Shown here piece by piece: positions 24,451 to 35,451 of a stretch of 64,000 nt of DNA. Position 1 is the stretch's first letter; each line of letters starts with the position of its first letter. The translations under genes and the position numbers were made by a program. Source of the DNA: Poronia punctata (lineage: Eukaryota > Ascomycota > Sordariomycetes > Xylariales > Xylariaceae); NCBI GenBank assembly GCA_022579005.1, contig MU401495.1, positions 50,816 to 114,815 on the forward strand, in the 5' to 3' direction. The notes under the pieces are model-generated. The model was not told the DNA's origin and made no database searches. It worked only from the letters and a program-made list of their open reading frames with translations.

Positions 24451-26992
24451 ATGTCATCTGACATATCAGCTCCGGGTGCTATGGCAATACGATATTTGCC
24501 AGAAGTGTTGATACACCTCAGGGATTCTCCGCTATGTGTCAAGCCCGCGAACCTCCCACCTGCCGAGGAATGGATGGGGTGAGTGAAATGCGCAAGCCGG
24601 GTTGTAGATTGGACCGGCGTTGGTTGCTAATGCCCTGTCATCTTTAGTCCGCCCCCAGACAGCTTCCGGAATAATCAAGGGAATAAGGTTGGAGCCGAGA
24701 GGCGGAATGATGCCAACCTGCTTGAGCAAGGCAACAGACGGCCAGGCATTGATAGGCATATATCACGCAACAGTGCTAGTACGTGTCTCCTACGTTCCCT
24801 GCGTCTCGGCAACCGTATACACTCTCCTCGTAAGGCGCGCTAATGAGTGACCAGATCCGGATGAAATAGTTCTCGGCCCGCCCCGCATGATGTTCAATTC
24901 GGCCACATCGCTGCGAAACACCAAACTACACGAAAGTGACAAATTTGCCAAGGATGGCGACGCCCGGGATCGATTTCAATTCCGCAACCGAAACGGCGAG
25001 ACCGACGCCAATGACCAGCGTTTTCGGGAACGAGATGTCAAAGGTAACTTTCGCCGCCGTGGTGACGGCGATGACAGTGATGGCTGGAGTACTGTGAAGC
25101 CACGCAAGAGCTTCGGTGCAGAGGGCGCCGAGCGTTTCCATGGCCGAATGGGTGACCGACCCAGTCCTGGTACCCCCGAACGTTTTGGGGGAGATCGTCG
25201 GCAACGTGAAGGCGATGATCGCGATAATAACATTGATCGGCCCCGTCGTAACTTTGGTGACCTCGTCCGGGAAAGAGAAGGAGATGAAGGCGATAAACTA
25301 CGCAAGAACGGCCTGAATAAGCCGCGATCAGATTCCCTGTGGAATAGAGACAACACCGAGACTAGTCAACCTACCCAGCCGCGCGAACGATTCGACAGGA
25401 CCAAGAGTTGGCGGGACAGGACTGACGATAATGCTGAATCTCTTGTCGACAGGTCTAGCCAGCGGCAGTTCGAACGTCGATGGGACCGAGACCGGGACCA
25501 GCGTCAAGAGCGCGAACCCGAGTGGCTCGACGATCCCTCTGATGACCGGGGCCAAGCTCACACTCAGGAAGATTTCAAGAGGTTCATGGAGAACATGAAG
25601 GCGAAAACGTCTGCTTCCAGAACCGAGGCCGGCCCTTCGTTGGGCCATGACTTGCTTAGTGGTCAAGATCGAGCTGAAGCCGATGCTCCGAAGCCCGCGG
25701 CTGCCAAGCCGACACAGGCCATCGAGCTAGGCACTGATAAATTCTTCGCTGCGTTTGCACAGACTACGACGCTGGAAAGGACGACAATTGATATAGCCAA
25801 TGAGAATGTCGCTCCTACTCCCAAGCCCAAATCTGGCTCGAGATTTCAGAACTTCTTTTCATCCCAAGAACACTCTCGTACCATACCAGAGCCATCATCC
25901 CCAGCTCCACCACCTGTCCCGGCCCCCGTGGCCAATCCTCTCCTAGCTTTAGCGGGCTCGCCAAAGGCTGGCGCGCCGCATGATACTGCCGAGAAGGTTG
26001 CATTCCAAGCCCTACTGCAGAAACTTCAGAAACAAACACTACAAGCCACGACACCGCCATCTGCTGGCTTCACGGATTCTACACCCGGTCATGATTATGG
26101 CCGTAAGAATGTCATGGTCTCGCCCGGACCGGCGTTCCCACCTTATGGCCAAGAGCACCGCGAAGATCCGGTGGCCCGTGCTCCACCGCAGATGCAGGAA
26201 ATACATGCTCCTCCGCCGCACCAGAACGCCCAGTTTCCGCCAATGCGGACAGAACAGCAGCTGTTACAGGAACTCATCGGCCAGCGTCATCCAAGCCAGA
26301 ACTCGGGCGGCCAACGACCGGAGCCGCCATCGAGTCGCAGCAGTAACCCCAATACAGAATTCCTAGTTTCGCTCATGCAAGGGGGACGCAGCATGCCAGA
26401 CCCCCCACGAAACGAGCAGCTGGTTATGAGAATGCCTCAGCCTTCGCGTCCGGCTCAGATACCGCCGACGCCAGACCGCGAAACAGACTTTCAACATGAG
26501 CGGGTTTCATCGCAACACCAGGGTAACGTTCGGCCGAGTGGCCTGCCAGGTTTCTTCGACGAACAGCCTCTCCTTCGGCAAGACCGCGAACATCGTCCTC
26601 AACCTACCCACATACTACAAAGACCTGCTCAAGGGCCACCGGGCTTGGTGGAACAGCTGCCCCCTGCCAACTGGATGCCGCCAGCTGGACCGCAATTGCC
26701 CATTCCCGGACGGCCTATGATCCCGCCTCCGGGCCTGCCAGGATCTCAGCGTGTGATGCCCCCCCCTGGCAACTATCCCAACTTTCCCATGGGTGGGTTT
26801 CCCCCGGATGCAATGAACGCGCCCCCGCCGCGCAACATGGCGCCACCTCCAGGGTTTTTCAACGGGCCGCCTCCCCCCTTCATTCCCCATCCTGCATTGG
26901 GCGGGTTTCAGGGGCCTGAGTCTCTAGGGTTTGGCTACGATGGGCGAGGGATGCCTCCCCCCGGTGCCGGCGCTCCGTTCCGTCGAAATTAA
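24451..26992 (+). CDS. eIF4E-binding 4E-T/Eap1-like translational regulator
   Basis: Likely binds cap-binding protein eIF4E and controls translation or mRNA decay. Exons 24451-24578, 24648-24778 and 24855-26992, with two GT-AG introns (69 and 76 nt); the product is 798 residues. Exon 1 encodes RYLPEVLIHLRDSPL, which holds a perfect eIF4E-binding motif YxxxxL-hydrophobic at residues 15-21. Exon 2 gives PPPDSFRNNQGNK. Exon 3 carries a long R/D/E/G-rich region, then EPEWLDDPSDD followed by HTQEDFKRFMENMKA, which resembles the EPEW segment of animal 4E-T. The last 300 residues are proline-, glutamine- and methionine-rich (PPPGLPGSQRV, PPPGNYPNFPMGGF), as in P-body proteins. The first two exons are short and the large third frame alone would hide the binding motif. 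The motif and splice joints are seen; the function is inferred from family resemblance. Confidence 0.82.
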
Positions 26993-27844
26993 GGTTGTTC
27001 GTTCCGGCGCCATGCCGCATTTCGAGCTTGCTAGGATCCCCCGGGGGCGCACAGGGCGAGGCTCCGTCCCACTAAATCCCCATGTCAAGAACGTCGGTCA
27101 CATAAGGGCAAAACGAAGCGTGTCAGCCCATAGGGAAGTAATAAGCGGGCCTAAGTGGAGGTGCGTATAGTAGGAATAGGAGAGCTGGTGATTCGGGAAC
27201 GTTCAACAATGGAAGCGGACTCGTTATAACTAGGTAGCGTAGCGGATTACTATCTCTTGTCGCCGATATGACCAATGCAGTATACCCACTCCCTTGCTTA
27301 CTTAGACAAGAAGCTTGTGATCGTTCTTACTGCCTTGGCCTGTGCTGCTGCATTGGTTATCAGACCAAGTAGCTACGAGACGTGCGATGCGATGGACGAC
27401 GGGTATGTTACCTACACGCAGCAAATGTAACTTGTAAGTATCTATCATTCATCATCTTTACAGTACACACAGTAAATACCAGCACCGTATCATTCTCACC
27501 CCCAACCAAACCAAATACTTAGGTATTCTCATCATTATCATTATACACGGTAGACATAAACTTTCTGTCGATTAGGTAGGTAATTGCTAAGCTTGAAAAG
27601 CACTGACGCCCCAACGCCCTGCATGCCAAGAAGCAGTAGTCACAGAGTTGTTTCTTCTCTATTACGCGTGACTTTGCGTTTTCCTCCTTCAAGGCCAAGA
27701 GAAAGTCGTTGGATCTTGAACCAACCATGTTCTGGTCCCGATGCCAGTTTATATTGGCTAGCCAACGGAATTCCTCACCTCCCCTAACGGCCTGAATTTG
27801 CTAATAGCCAACTTGACAATACTCGCTCCATTTGAAGTGGTGCA
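26993..27844. other. Convergent 3' intergenic region (4E-T-like / sec1)
   Basis: 852 bp between two converging stop codons. I see only 3' untranslated-type sequence and short frames without protein character. Confidence 0.55.
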
Positions 27845-30296
27845 TCACGTCTTTTTCATACCCAGAAAGTTTCGTCTCTTCTTTTCCTTCTCCAATTTCT
27901 GTGGCTTCTCGCTGCCCGAGGAAGGTCGCTGCTCTTGTCCAACGGGTGGACCCGCATTCAGACTCATCCCCGCCATTTGCTGAGTTGGAGGCATCGATGG
28001 GCCGCCCATCCTAGGGCCGGCCGGCAGTCCGCCTTGTGGCACCGGTCGTCGTTGGGGCTGCTGACCTCCGGGAGGTGGCCGCGAGGCGCTACCCTGTGGA
28101 GGCGTCGGGGTCGCGCCCATGGGTCGCGCTGGGCGCTCGAATAGATGAGCTGGAGCCGTCTGTGTGGGGCGCTCCATTGGGATATCGAGCCGTCTCTTAT
28201 CGACACTCAAGTCGGCTATCTGGCGAACAAAGAGTTGCGGGGTGAGCATGTGGCTTGTTGCCAGGAAGATATCTCGGTTCATAGCCGAGCCAACCTCGTA
28301 GCAAGCGCGCGACTCGGAAAAGGTGGCTCCTCCAGCCATAAACACAATAATGCGCTGCCTATTATCGGCAACCCTTCTGCCTGCACCAGCCCAGCTGGGC
28401 TTTGCCGCCCGTAACGAGCCTTGGCCAATCAGAGCATCCTCGTTAGGGTCCAGAGGTGGTTTCACATAGGGGAAAACAGTTTGATCCAGGGCACCTCGAC
28501 ACAGGTTGTCCAACATGTGCTTGACCGCGGGGCTATACCGCGACATGTAGTTGTCTTCCGGTATCGGTGCCTTGGGGTCGATGGGGAAAAGGGGTAGGTC
28601 GTCCCTCTTGGGTTCTTTAAGCCCTCCACGTATTGTCCGGCCGCCGAGTTGTTCCAAATTCACGATGATCTCACCATCCTGTGGAGGGAGAGATGCATGT
28701 GCTAACAGCCTCTTGACGTCCTCGTGTATCACACCACCCCGGTACAGAAGATACATGATGATAAGGCGTAACCGATCCGATTGCGACACGGCCTCGTCGT
28801 CAAGTAGCCGTACTACCGAGTCCAGGAGATTCTTTGGTTTACGATTGTCCTCGTCAAGCCCCGTCGCCAAGCTTTGTTCGAGCGGGCTTATATCTGCCAG
28901 CTTATGGCGCTGAAAGATATCCATGCACTCCTGGGCCATGGTGATGTGAAGGGAGTAGGATTGCTTCATCTCCGTAAACTGGGGCAAGCCCGCCATCATA
29001 TCCTTGATCGCATTAATGCTAGTAGTGTCGCTGTTGGAATTGGTGAAATGCGGGTTCTGGTCGAGGAACTTTCGGAAATCGGCCATCAACTTATCGATCG
29101 TATCTTTCATGTGTTTGTGCCGATTGTCCACCCAGACCTTATCCTTATCGCTCAGTTCTATATCCTTTTCTTCTACTTCCGGCGTTCCTTCGTTGAACTT
29201 CATGTGGAAGGTGGTCTTGTCACCCTCCTTGATCGGTAGTAGGTCATGGGCCATGGCTTGATACGTGAACTCATGGATCAAGGGCGCCATTAGATCCATC
29301 GATCGATCCGTCACTATCAGCACACCCTGAGGCCGTGAGCTCGGGGGCGGAAAGTTGGCGTTCCACTGTGCATATTCGTCTAGTTCTTGCGAGATGAAGC
29401 GGGCCAGGTGGGTGCAAAGCACACTAGCTTCATGTGTTGCGTTCCTGGGTCTGTAATACCGTACTTTGGGGTACTCTCCCAGCGTTACGCATAGAGCAGT
29501 AATCTGATATTGTCGAGTTCCATGTTAACGATGAGCTGCACAAACTTCTCGGACCGAGTCCCCGTACCTTTTGTGCCAAATCTTCCATATGCCGTTTCAC
29601 AAGTCCATTACAGGATGGGTGGTATAATATCGGAAAGCTCCAAGGATCGCGGAATGTAACCAGATGTGATTCACGGGGGTAATAGTGGACAGACAGGGTT
29701 TCGAAGCCAGCTATCTGTGGTCTTGCGGTAGGTGACGAATCTAATCGTTTCCTCAGCTGCGGGTCGAGGACTGCTGTCCATACTAGGAAAGCCCGTCTGT
29801 ATCTACGTCGGTCGAGGTCGGCAACGAGACAATCGACGATGTGAGGTTCTGGCGAGAGCAGGTATATGGCATCCATCGTGGGGTTCATCTCCCGTCGCTC
29901 CTCGATCCGCTCGATGTCTATGACAGGCAGTTTAGCGAACAATGCCACGCAGTTCCGGAAACGCTTGACTGACTAGCGATGTTATGGTTGAGAATGTCAT
30001 CTTCTTTGGCCACATTGTCGATTATCTTTTTCGAGGTCTGGTCGACCACTAACACTTTCCACTGGACAACACGCGAATCAGCTATTGGAGTGACCATCAA
30101 TGCTGGGTTGGTCAAGACAGGTTGCTACCTACATCACCAGCGGTAATGTTCTTTATTTTGTTCACAAGGACTTTTGGGGAAGACGGTTCACGGTCAGCGG
30201 CGCAACAATACCAGCATGCCCTGGCAGTAAAATAGATGTATGTGGCATAAACAGCTTCTTACTGTCGTGTTGTTCCTGGATCAATGACACCCCCAT
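27845..30296 (-). CDS. sec1: Sec1 (Sec1/Munc18 family, exocytosis)
   Basis: Binds assembled plasma-membrane SNARE complexes to promote fusion of secretory vesicles, including at hyphal tips. Five minus-strand exons: 30296-30263, 30170-30133, 30061-29974, 29917-29568, 29503-27845; all introns are GT-AG and the frame is kept. Predicted 722 residues. Family stretches: WKVLVVDQTSKKIIDNV and KEDDILNHNIANIERIEERR near the N-terminus, DAIYLLSPEPHIVDCL, ESHLVTFRDPWSFPILYHP, LGEYPKVRYYRPRNATHEAS, and IVTDRSMDLMAPLIHEFTYQ. The conserved core ends at about residue 630 with LFVRQIADLSVDKRRLDIP. A Pro/Gly/Gln-rich tail follows, then a lysine-rich end (EKEKKRRNFLGMKKT), common in filamentous fungal Sec1. 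The N-terminus is split over two tiny exons (34 and 38 nt). Sec1 is preferred over Vps45 or Sly1 because of the ESHLVTFRDPWSFPILYHP region and the tail. Confidence 0.95.
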
Positions 30297-31314
30297 TCTG
30301 ATTGGGGTTTTGGGTCGCGAAACCCCAGTTGTGTCACGAATTGACTATAGTTGTCCTATCGCTCCTGCTGTACGACTTTTATACAAGAAAGTTTCGTGGC
30401 TCTATATGGGTATTCGGCGTTTCCAGGTTACTTGAATACTTGTCAGGATACCGGCCAATCTCGAAGCATATGCAACTTAGCGACGGTCGTGGTGGGGGTG
30501 CTGTCCTCGTCGCGTAGTCGGTAGGTTATGTCCTTGTTCGGCAGAGAAAGTACCGGGGACAGGCGTCGAATAGTTCGAATCTGCACTGCGTATGTTCGAT
30601 ACGAGTGTTTCTAGTTCGGTGGATGAAGCCAAGGAAGATGTGCTGGGTGTATGTTACGAGTAGGTGCAGGTACACCGTACACACACATAAGGAGTTGGTG
30701 ATTGTTGGCCTAGGTTACCTGTGAAGGCGGCCACCTCCTTCCACAAATATGTAGGTAATCCAGCTAGGTTAAAAGCGTGTTAGCTCTTTGGCGGGGGTTT
30801 CGCACCTTTGGCTCATTCAATGCGACACCTGTAATTCTGCTGTGGGTTTTCCATGCCTGGCTTCTTGCACATGTCATGGGTGCCGCTGCAATGCGGCTCC
30901 GTCTTTTGTGGGCCTGCACAGTATAATACATATGGGAAATATACGTGTAGAAACAGTCTTTCGTCGCCGTGACTGCACAGCAATATATACACGTACTCGT
31001 ACGACCCTCCGCTTCGTACTTAGTACAGACCTTGGTGACGCTGTTATATACATAGATGTTGTAAATCAAAAGCTCGAGGGACCTCTTTACAGCGTCAGTA
31101 ATCCATGCCAGGCCTACTCTTGCGCCACATAATCGTTTCTGATAATGTACCACCCAAAGTGTCCATGAGTACCCTCAACAGAGCAGACAAACGGGACTCC
31201 TAAAAGTAAATTTCATGTTAACCCCAGCCTACGCCGTCTATTCCATATAATCATCGTGTCAACCTAATGCCTAGACCGGGTACAGCTCGTAAAAATGTAA
31301 ACAAACATGTCTTT
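30297..31314. other. Intergenic region upstream of sec1
   Basis: About 1 kb between the sec1 start codon and the stop of the next minus-strand gene; it must hold the sec1 promoter. It contains ACTCGTACGA and TACTTAGTAC words (about 30996-31026). No gene is seen. Confidence 0.5.
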
Positions 31315-32016
31315 TCAGCCAGGACCCAGATATTTCTCCAATTCCCCATTCCCATAGAACTGATGTCTAAGTCGTTCGTGACGTTTCTTGTCGTCAGCCG
31401 CCATTTTGCGCGCCTTTTTCGCGTCTAGCAGCTTGGGCTTCTCTTTCTTCCTCGCAGCTATATCTTTTGGCACCTCCACTCCCAAACCAAGTTTGTCGTA
31501 CTTGGGCTTTGCTTTGATAGGGAAAGATACGCCTTGTTGGGAAGCCCCAAGACCCGTCCGCGCATCTGGATCCCAACCTTGAGCTTGTAAGACGCTCAAA
31601 CCCATTCGTGATCGGTCCAACGCGGACGGTGGATGCGAGTGGATGAGGCATACTTGGTGTGCTATTGACGCCTCATGAGGTCGTCCCGACGATCTCTCTT
31701 TGCCTACTTCTTCACCACCACCACCACCACCACCCAGGGGGAGTTTGCAAACCTCGCAGAGATCTTGAGCAGCGGCTTCCGCATCACGAGCCGCTACAGT
31801 TATATCGGCCTCTTTCGGGAGCACTATGCTCAGATAAATATCAGAAACTGACTTGGAGGGCTCCGGAGGCTTATTGTTCTCGACATCATCGGTATTAGTG
31901 GATGATGCAGGAACAAATACAACGCGTTTCCGCTTAAGCCCCGATCCGAAAGGGCGTTTGTCTTGGAGTGGTATTTCATCCGGCTCGTCGTAGTCGGACC
32001 ACTCATCATAAGCCAT
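31315..32016 (-). CDS. G-patch domain protein (GPANK1-like arrangement)
   Basis: Single-exon gene of 233 residues; the ATG at 32016-32014 is the first in frame. The N-terminus is acidic (AYDEWSDYDEPDEIP) with a basic KRKR patch. The middle has CEVCKLPLGG, then a Gly run, then HEASIAHQVCLIHSH. The pairing of CxxC with spaced His/Cys residues could bind a metal. A G-patch-type segment follows (RMGLSVLQAQGWDPDARTGLG, then KYDKLGLG), and the C-terminus is rich in Lys and Arg. G-patch proteins usually activate DEAH helicases or bind RNA. The domain order (His-rich segment, G-patch, basic tail) resembles animal GPANK1, but a specific role cannot be read from the sequence. Prp22, a DEAH helicase, lies 12 kb away, which is probably coincidence. 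Confidence 0.8.
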   Translation of the reverse strand: MAYDEWSDYDEPDEIPLQDKRPFGSGLKRKRVVFVPASSTNTDDVENNKPPEPSKSVSDIYLSIVLPKEADITVAARDAEAAAQDLCEVCKLPLGGGGGGGEEVGKERSSGRPHEASIAHQVCLIHSHPPSALDRSRMGLSVLQAQGWDPDARTGLGASQQGVSFPIKAKPKYDKLGLGVEVPKDIAARKKEKPKLLDAKKARKMAADDKKRHERLRHQFYGNGELEKYLGPG

Positions 32017-32664
32017 TATCAAGATTTGAGGTTGACGTGGTTGGAGGCTAGCCTCCAGTGGTAAGTTTGAGCGTATCTACAGTTGAGTTTTAGCGCTTCC
32101 CCTTCTCATCTACCTATTTCTTGTGGTAAAGTAATGAGATACGCGCGATACTAAAGGTACCTTACGATACCGGTGTATGCGTGGGGTGTGGTGTCCGAGT
32201 GGTTTGGACCTGCTGGACCTTTGTAACACGTAAAGTTGCAAGAGTTGTCAACACCTACGAGTACGATAAGCAGGTGGCGGCAATCTGACATGTCTACGTG
32301 TCTTACTTATTTGGGTTTAAGTAAGAAACACCAATTTAAGTAACAAAACTTAGTTCAGTGGGGCTCGAGTGGATCACACTGATACATGTTTTCATTTAGG
32401 GTTAGCTCGACCTCTAGGTTACACTTTCTTTTCCGCCAGTAATTCAACAACGATATGGCAGTTCTTGCATGTCAGGAACCTGACCCCTAACTTAAAGGTT
32501 ACCTAAGAAAGCTTGGAAGACCCGACTCAAGAAAGCTTATCTCCCAGGCTGTGCCGTTATTGCTACCTAGGTAATTAGCTGTCCACAAAAGCTCATAATG
32601 ACAGGAATACATTACTCCTGAACCTTTAAATTTCCCCCTACTCTATTTCTCTCCCCGGGCTAAG
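32017..32664. promoter_or_regulatory. Divergent upstream region (G-patch gene / SDR gene)
   Basis: 648 bp between two divergent start codons, so it must contain both promoters. A tRNA-like fragment near 32190 lacks a matching T-arm. No specific binding site is claimed. Confidence 0.45.
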
Positions 32665-33951
32665 ATGCCTCTCCCTTATATGTACAACGCGGTTGTCAAC
32701 GGCGTTCCAGAATGGGTTCCCGAATGGGCGAGACATCCATGGACGTTGTTTCAAGTCGGTGCTGTAGTTGTCTCCCTCTATATGCTGAAGATATATAGCA
32801 GCGGCGCGACGAACCGCGCTGAGCGTCCTATGCATGGCAGAGTGGTGATGGTCACCGGGGGCACTTCCGGGATAGGAGCAGCCGTCACTCGAGAGCTTGC
32901 CCGACGGGGCGCACAAATCGTCTTACTATCGCACTTGCCGCCTTCGAATCCTTTCTTAGCCGACCAAATTGGAGAGCTCCGCCAGCAGACGAAAAACGAG
33001 ATGATATATGCTGAACAGGTCGATCTCAGCTCGCTCCATAGCATCCGCCAGTTCGCTACGAAATGGATCGATAACGCCCCACCAAGACGCCTGGACATGA
33101 TCATTCTATGTGCGAATACAGTCACGCCCCCGGGCGGATCGAGAATCGAGACGGATGAAGGGATCGAGGAGATGTGGATGGTTAACTACCTTGCCAACTT
33201 CCACCTTCTTGGCATATTGAGCCCTGCACTCCGAGCGCAACCATTCGACCGGGATGTCCGGATTATAATACCAACATGCTCATCCTACATAGCGTCGCCG
33301 AGTCTTTCCGAGCCCCTATCTAAGAAAAAGTGGTCGCCAACGAAGGCATATGCCCGGAGCAAGCTCGCGATGCTGGTGTTCGGTCAGGCTTTCCAGAAGC
33401 ATTTAGACACATATAAGAGGCCGGATGGGTTACCGATGACCGCCAGAGTAATCTTTACGGATCCTGGATTCACACGAACGCCTGGCATGCGACGGTGGCT
33501 TACACGCGGCTCCTTGTGGGGCTTGGCTCTCTACGTCGTCGGTTACTTCATACCTTGGCTTCTCTTCAAGAGCGCAGAAATGGGAGCACAATCCATCTTA
33601 CACGCAGCGATGGAGTCCGGGCTAAGGAGAGATGGGGGCGGGAAGCTAATTAAGGATTGCAGGGAGGTAGATTTTGCCCGGATTGACCTGAAGAATGAGG
33701 ACGTCGCAAAGCAGCTGTGGGAAGCCAGCGACAAGTTGATTGAAAAGACAGAGAAAGAGCAGGCGGCACTGAGGGCACTAGAGAAAAAGAACCAAGAGAT
33801 GAGGGACCAGGAAAAGAAAGAAGCTGAAAAGGCTGAGGAGGTGGAAGCTTTGGCAAATGCGATTAAAAAGGGAAAGGAAGCCGAAAAGAAAGCGTCGAGG
33901 CGTCAACGCAAGAAGGCTAACGCAGAAAAGGCAGGGTCGACATCTACTTAA
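32665..33951 (+). CDS. Membrane-associated short-chain dehydrogenase/reductase (Env9-like)
   Basis: 428-residue intronless SDR. An N-terminal hydrophobic segment (about residues 29-44, VGAVVVSLYMLKIY) precedes the Rossmann nucleotide-binding motif TGGTSGIG (64-71). CANTV (149-153) occupies the NNAG-type position. The catalytic set is Ser 206/207 (TCSSY) with YARSK (Tyr229, Lys233). A second hydrophobic stretch lies near 295 (GLALYVVGYFIPWLLF). The last 70 residues are a highly charged Lys/Glu coiled-coil tail ending in KKASRRQRKKANAEK. The order membrane anchor, SDR fold, second hydrophobic segment matches yeast Env9, a lipid-droplet SDR with a vacuole-morphology phenotype; related fungal entries are called bli-4-like. 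The substrate is unknown. The upstream ATG was chosen because it supplies the anchor. Confidence 0.85.
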   Translation: MPLPYMYNAVVNGVPEWVPEWARHPWTLFQVGAVVVSLYMLKIYSSGATNRAERPMHGRVVMVTGGTSGIGAAVTRELARRGAQIVLLSHLPPSNPFLADQIGELRQQTKNEMIYAEQVDLSSLHSIRQFATKWIDNAPPRRLDMIILCANTVTPPGGSRIETDEGIEEMWMVNYLANFHLLGILSPALRAQPFDRDVRIIIPTCSSYIASPSLSEPLSKKKWSPTKAYARSKLAMLVFGQAFQKHLDTYKRPDGLPMTARVIFTDPGFTRTPGMRRWLTRGSLWGLALYVVGYFIPWLLFKSAEMGAQSILHAAMESGLRRDGGGKLIKDCREVDFARIDLKNEDVAKQLWEASDKLIEKTEKEQAALRALEKKNQEMRDQEKKEAEKAEEVEALANAIKKGKEAEKKASRRQRKKANAEKAGSTST

Positions 33952-34645
33952 TGCTAGGTTAGGGACAAAACGTGGATAAAACCTAATGTAAGGATAGGGC
34001 TATGATTTTGATAGAGTCACGAATAGCAATTACCTGCATCTGCACTTATCATTGATATGTGTTTGTCAATATCAGCTTCTTAGAGGCTTTGGCAAATCGT
34101 AGGTCACCCAATTATCCGGCATTCTGGATCAACGATTATATCCAAGATTGACACGTGAGAATGACGCCAGAACATGAACGGGCGACTAACCGTAAAAAGG
34201 ATGGGTTTAATAACATTGTGGGGTAACAATCATGAACGAGCATACAATGCCCAGAACCTCGGGATCTTGTAGCTACCACTGCACTTCTTCTTGATACCTA
34301 GTACGTATTACATGGACGTACCTAGCTCTAGTCCCTGGTCGTAGGTCCGAAATACCTGACATAGACCATCCAAAAAGCATCGACTCAATTCGACTTGATA
34401 GACTACATAGGAAGTCCGAAGTCCGAAGTCCAGCCAGTCAATAACTCTTCTTTCGCAAAACGAGAAAAAGGGGACATCACCGTCGATTACATACTTGGAG
34501 AAAGTGTAATAATAATAATCCCACCTCACTCATCATTCTTATTTCTATCTACCTTACTCGATAAACAATATTATCAGTCTTCAACATAAATACATCCCAA
34601 CCCTCCATCCCAAAAACCGAAGAGAAGAAGAGTAAAAGGGGGAAA
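33952..34645. other. Intergenic region downstream of the SDR gene
   Basis: 694 bp holding the SDR 3' end and the possible promoter of the small frame at 34646. A 7-bp direct repeat (GAAGTCC three times) lies at 34411-34431. No other coding signal was found. Confidence 0.45.
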
Positions 34646-34873
34646 ATGCCAGCCCTCCAAACCCAAGCTCCACCCGTGAACCTTCAAGCTGTATGGGAAC
34701 GCTACCAGCCATCAGCTCCCCGGTTCTGCGACGCATCAAGTCTACACCCCGTCTTTTTCACCGGCCGACTACGGCGGTCTCCGGCGGCTGCCCCCGGGCC
34801 GAACTTGAGTCCGGTGGCGCATGGTTATGTCTATAATGACGAGCGGAGACGGCCAGGCGGTCCAATGCTATGA
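34646..34873 (+). CDS. Possible 75-residue protein of unknown function
   Basis: A short frame with a good fungal start context (A at -3, GGAAAATGCC). It follows an A-rich, pyrimidine-spaced leader that looks like a 5' UTR. The peptide is proline-rich, with WERYQPSAPRFCDASS near the N-terminus and RLRRSPAAAPGPNLSP in the middle. Codons favour G or C at the third position, as in the genuine genes around it. There is no signal peptide or membrane segment and I do not recognise the family. It sits alone between the SDR gene and the R-SNARE gene, which converges on it from the other side. It could equally be chance or the first exon of a longer gene. Confidence 0.35.
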   Translation: MPALQTQAPPVNLQAVWERYQPSAPRFCDASSLHPVFFTGRLRRSPAAAPGPNLSPVAHGYVYNDERRRPGGPML

Positions 34874-35451
34874 TGACGTCCTTTCTTTTCAGTCGACTTA
34901 TTAGACGTGAGGGAGATTGGTCTACGGTTGAGGTTTATCAAAGAAAACTGTGTGTCTTATAGGGCAGGAAGGACGGCCGAGTTATCATCGTAGGTCTCTA
35001 AGGGGATTCACTTGGTCAACAAGACGAGACCAGTTTTCACTATAGATGACCTGTCTTTTCATGACATAGTGAGATATAAAACAGGAAAAGTGGTACCTTC
35101 ACATCAACTCAAGTCGACAAACTGATTTGTTGATGGGAAATCATTGTATTTATTGATTACGGTAGTAATACACCGAGTTGTAAGCCTAGTTGAAACTATA
35201 ACTCGCCTTTAGCCGGGCAAGGGTATCGATATTCTACGACAAAAGAAATAATCCGATTTGGCGCTATCGCCATAGTCTTCCTGCCTGCCCTTTCGCAAAC
35301 CTGCTATGACAAGCATTTAATGAAGCGATTCCATTCCGCGCCGGCGCCCCGTATACAGATTTTAACCTTAACTTTTCCAATCGTAACATTAATGCTGAAA
35401 CCCTGCCTCAGCCCCCCTCCGGCTTTTCGTAGAGAATTCCTAAGAGGGCAC
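34874..35451. other. Intergenic region 3' of the R-SNARE gene
   Basis: 578 bp with 3'-UTR-like sequence. Nothing else is supportable. Confidence 0.45.

Noticed and set aside
32181..32260. tRNA-like segment GGTGTCCGAGTGGTT
   Set aside because: D-arm-like only; no matching T-arm or acceptor stem. Probably chance or a decayed fragment.
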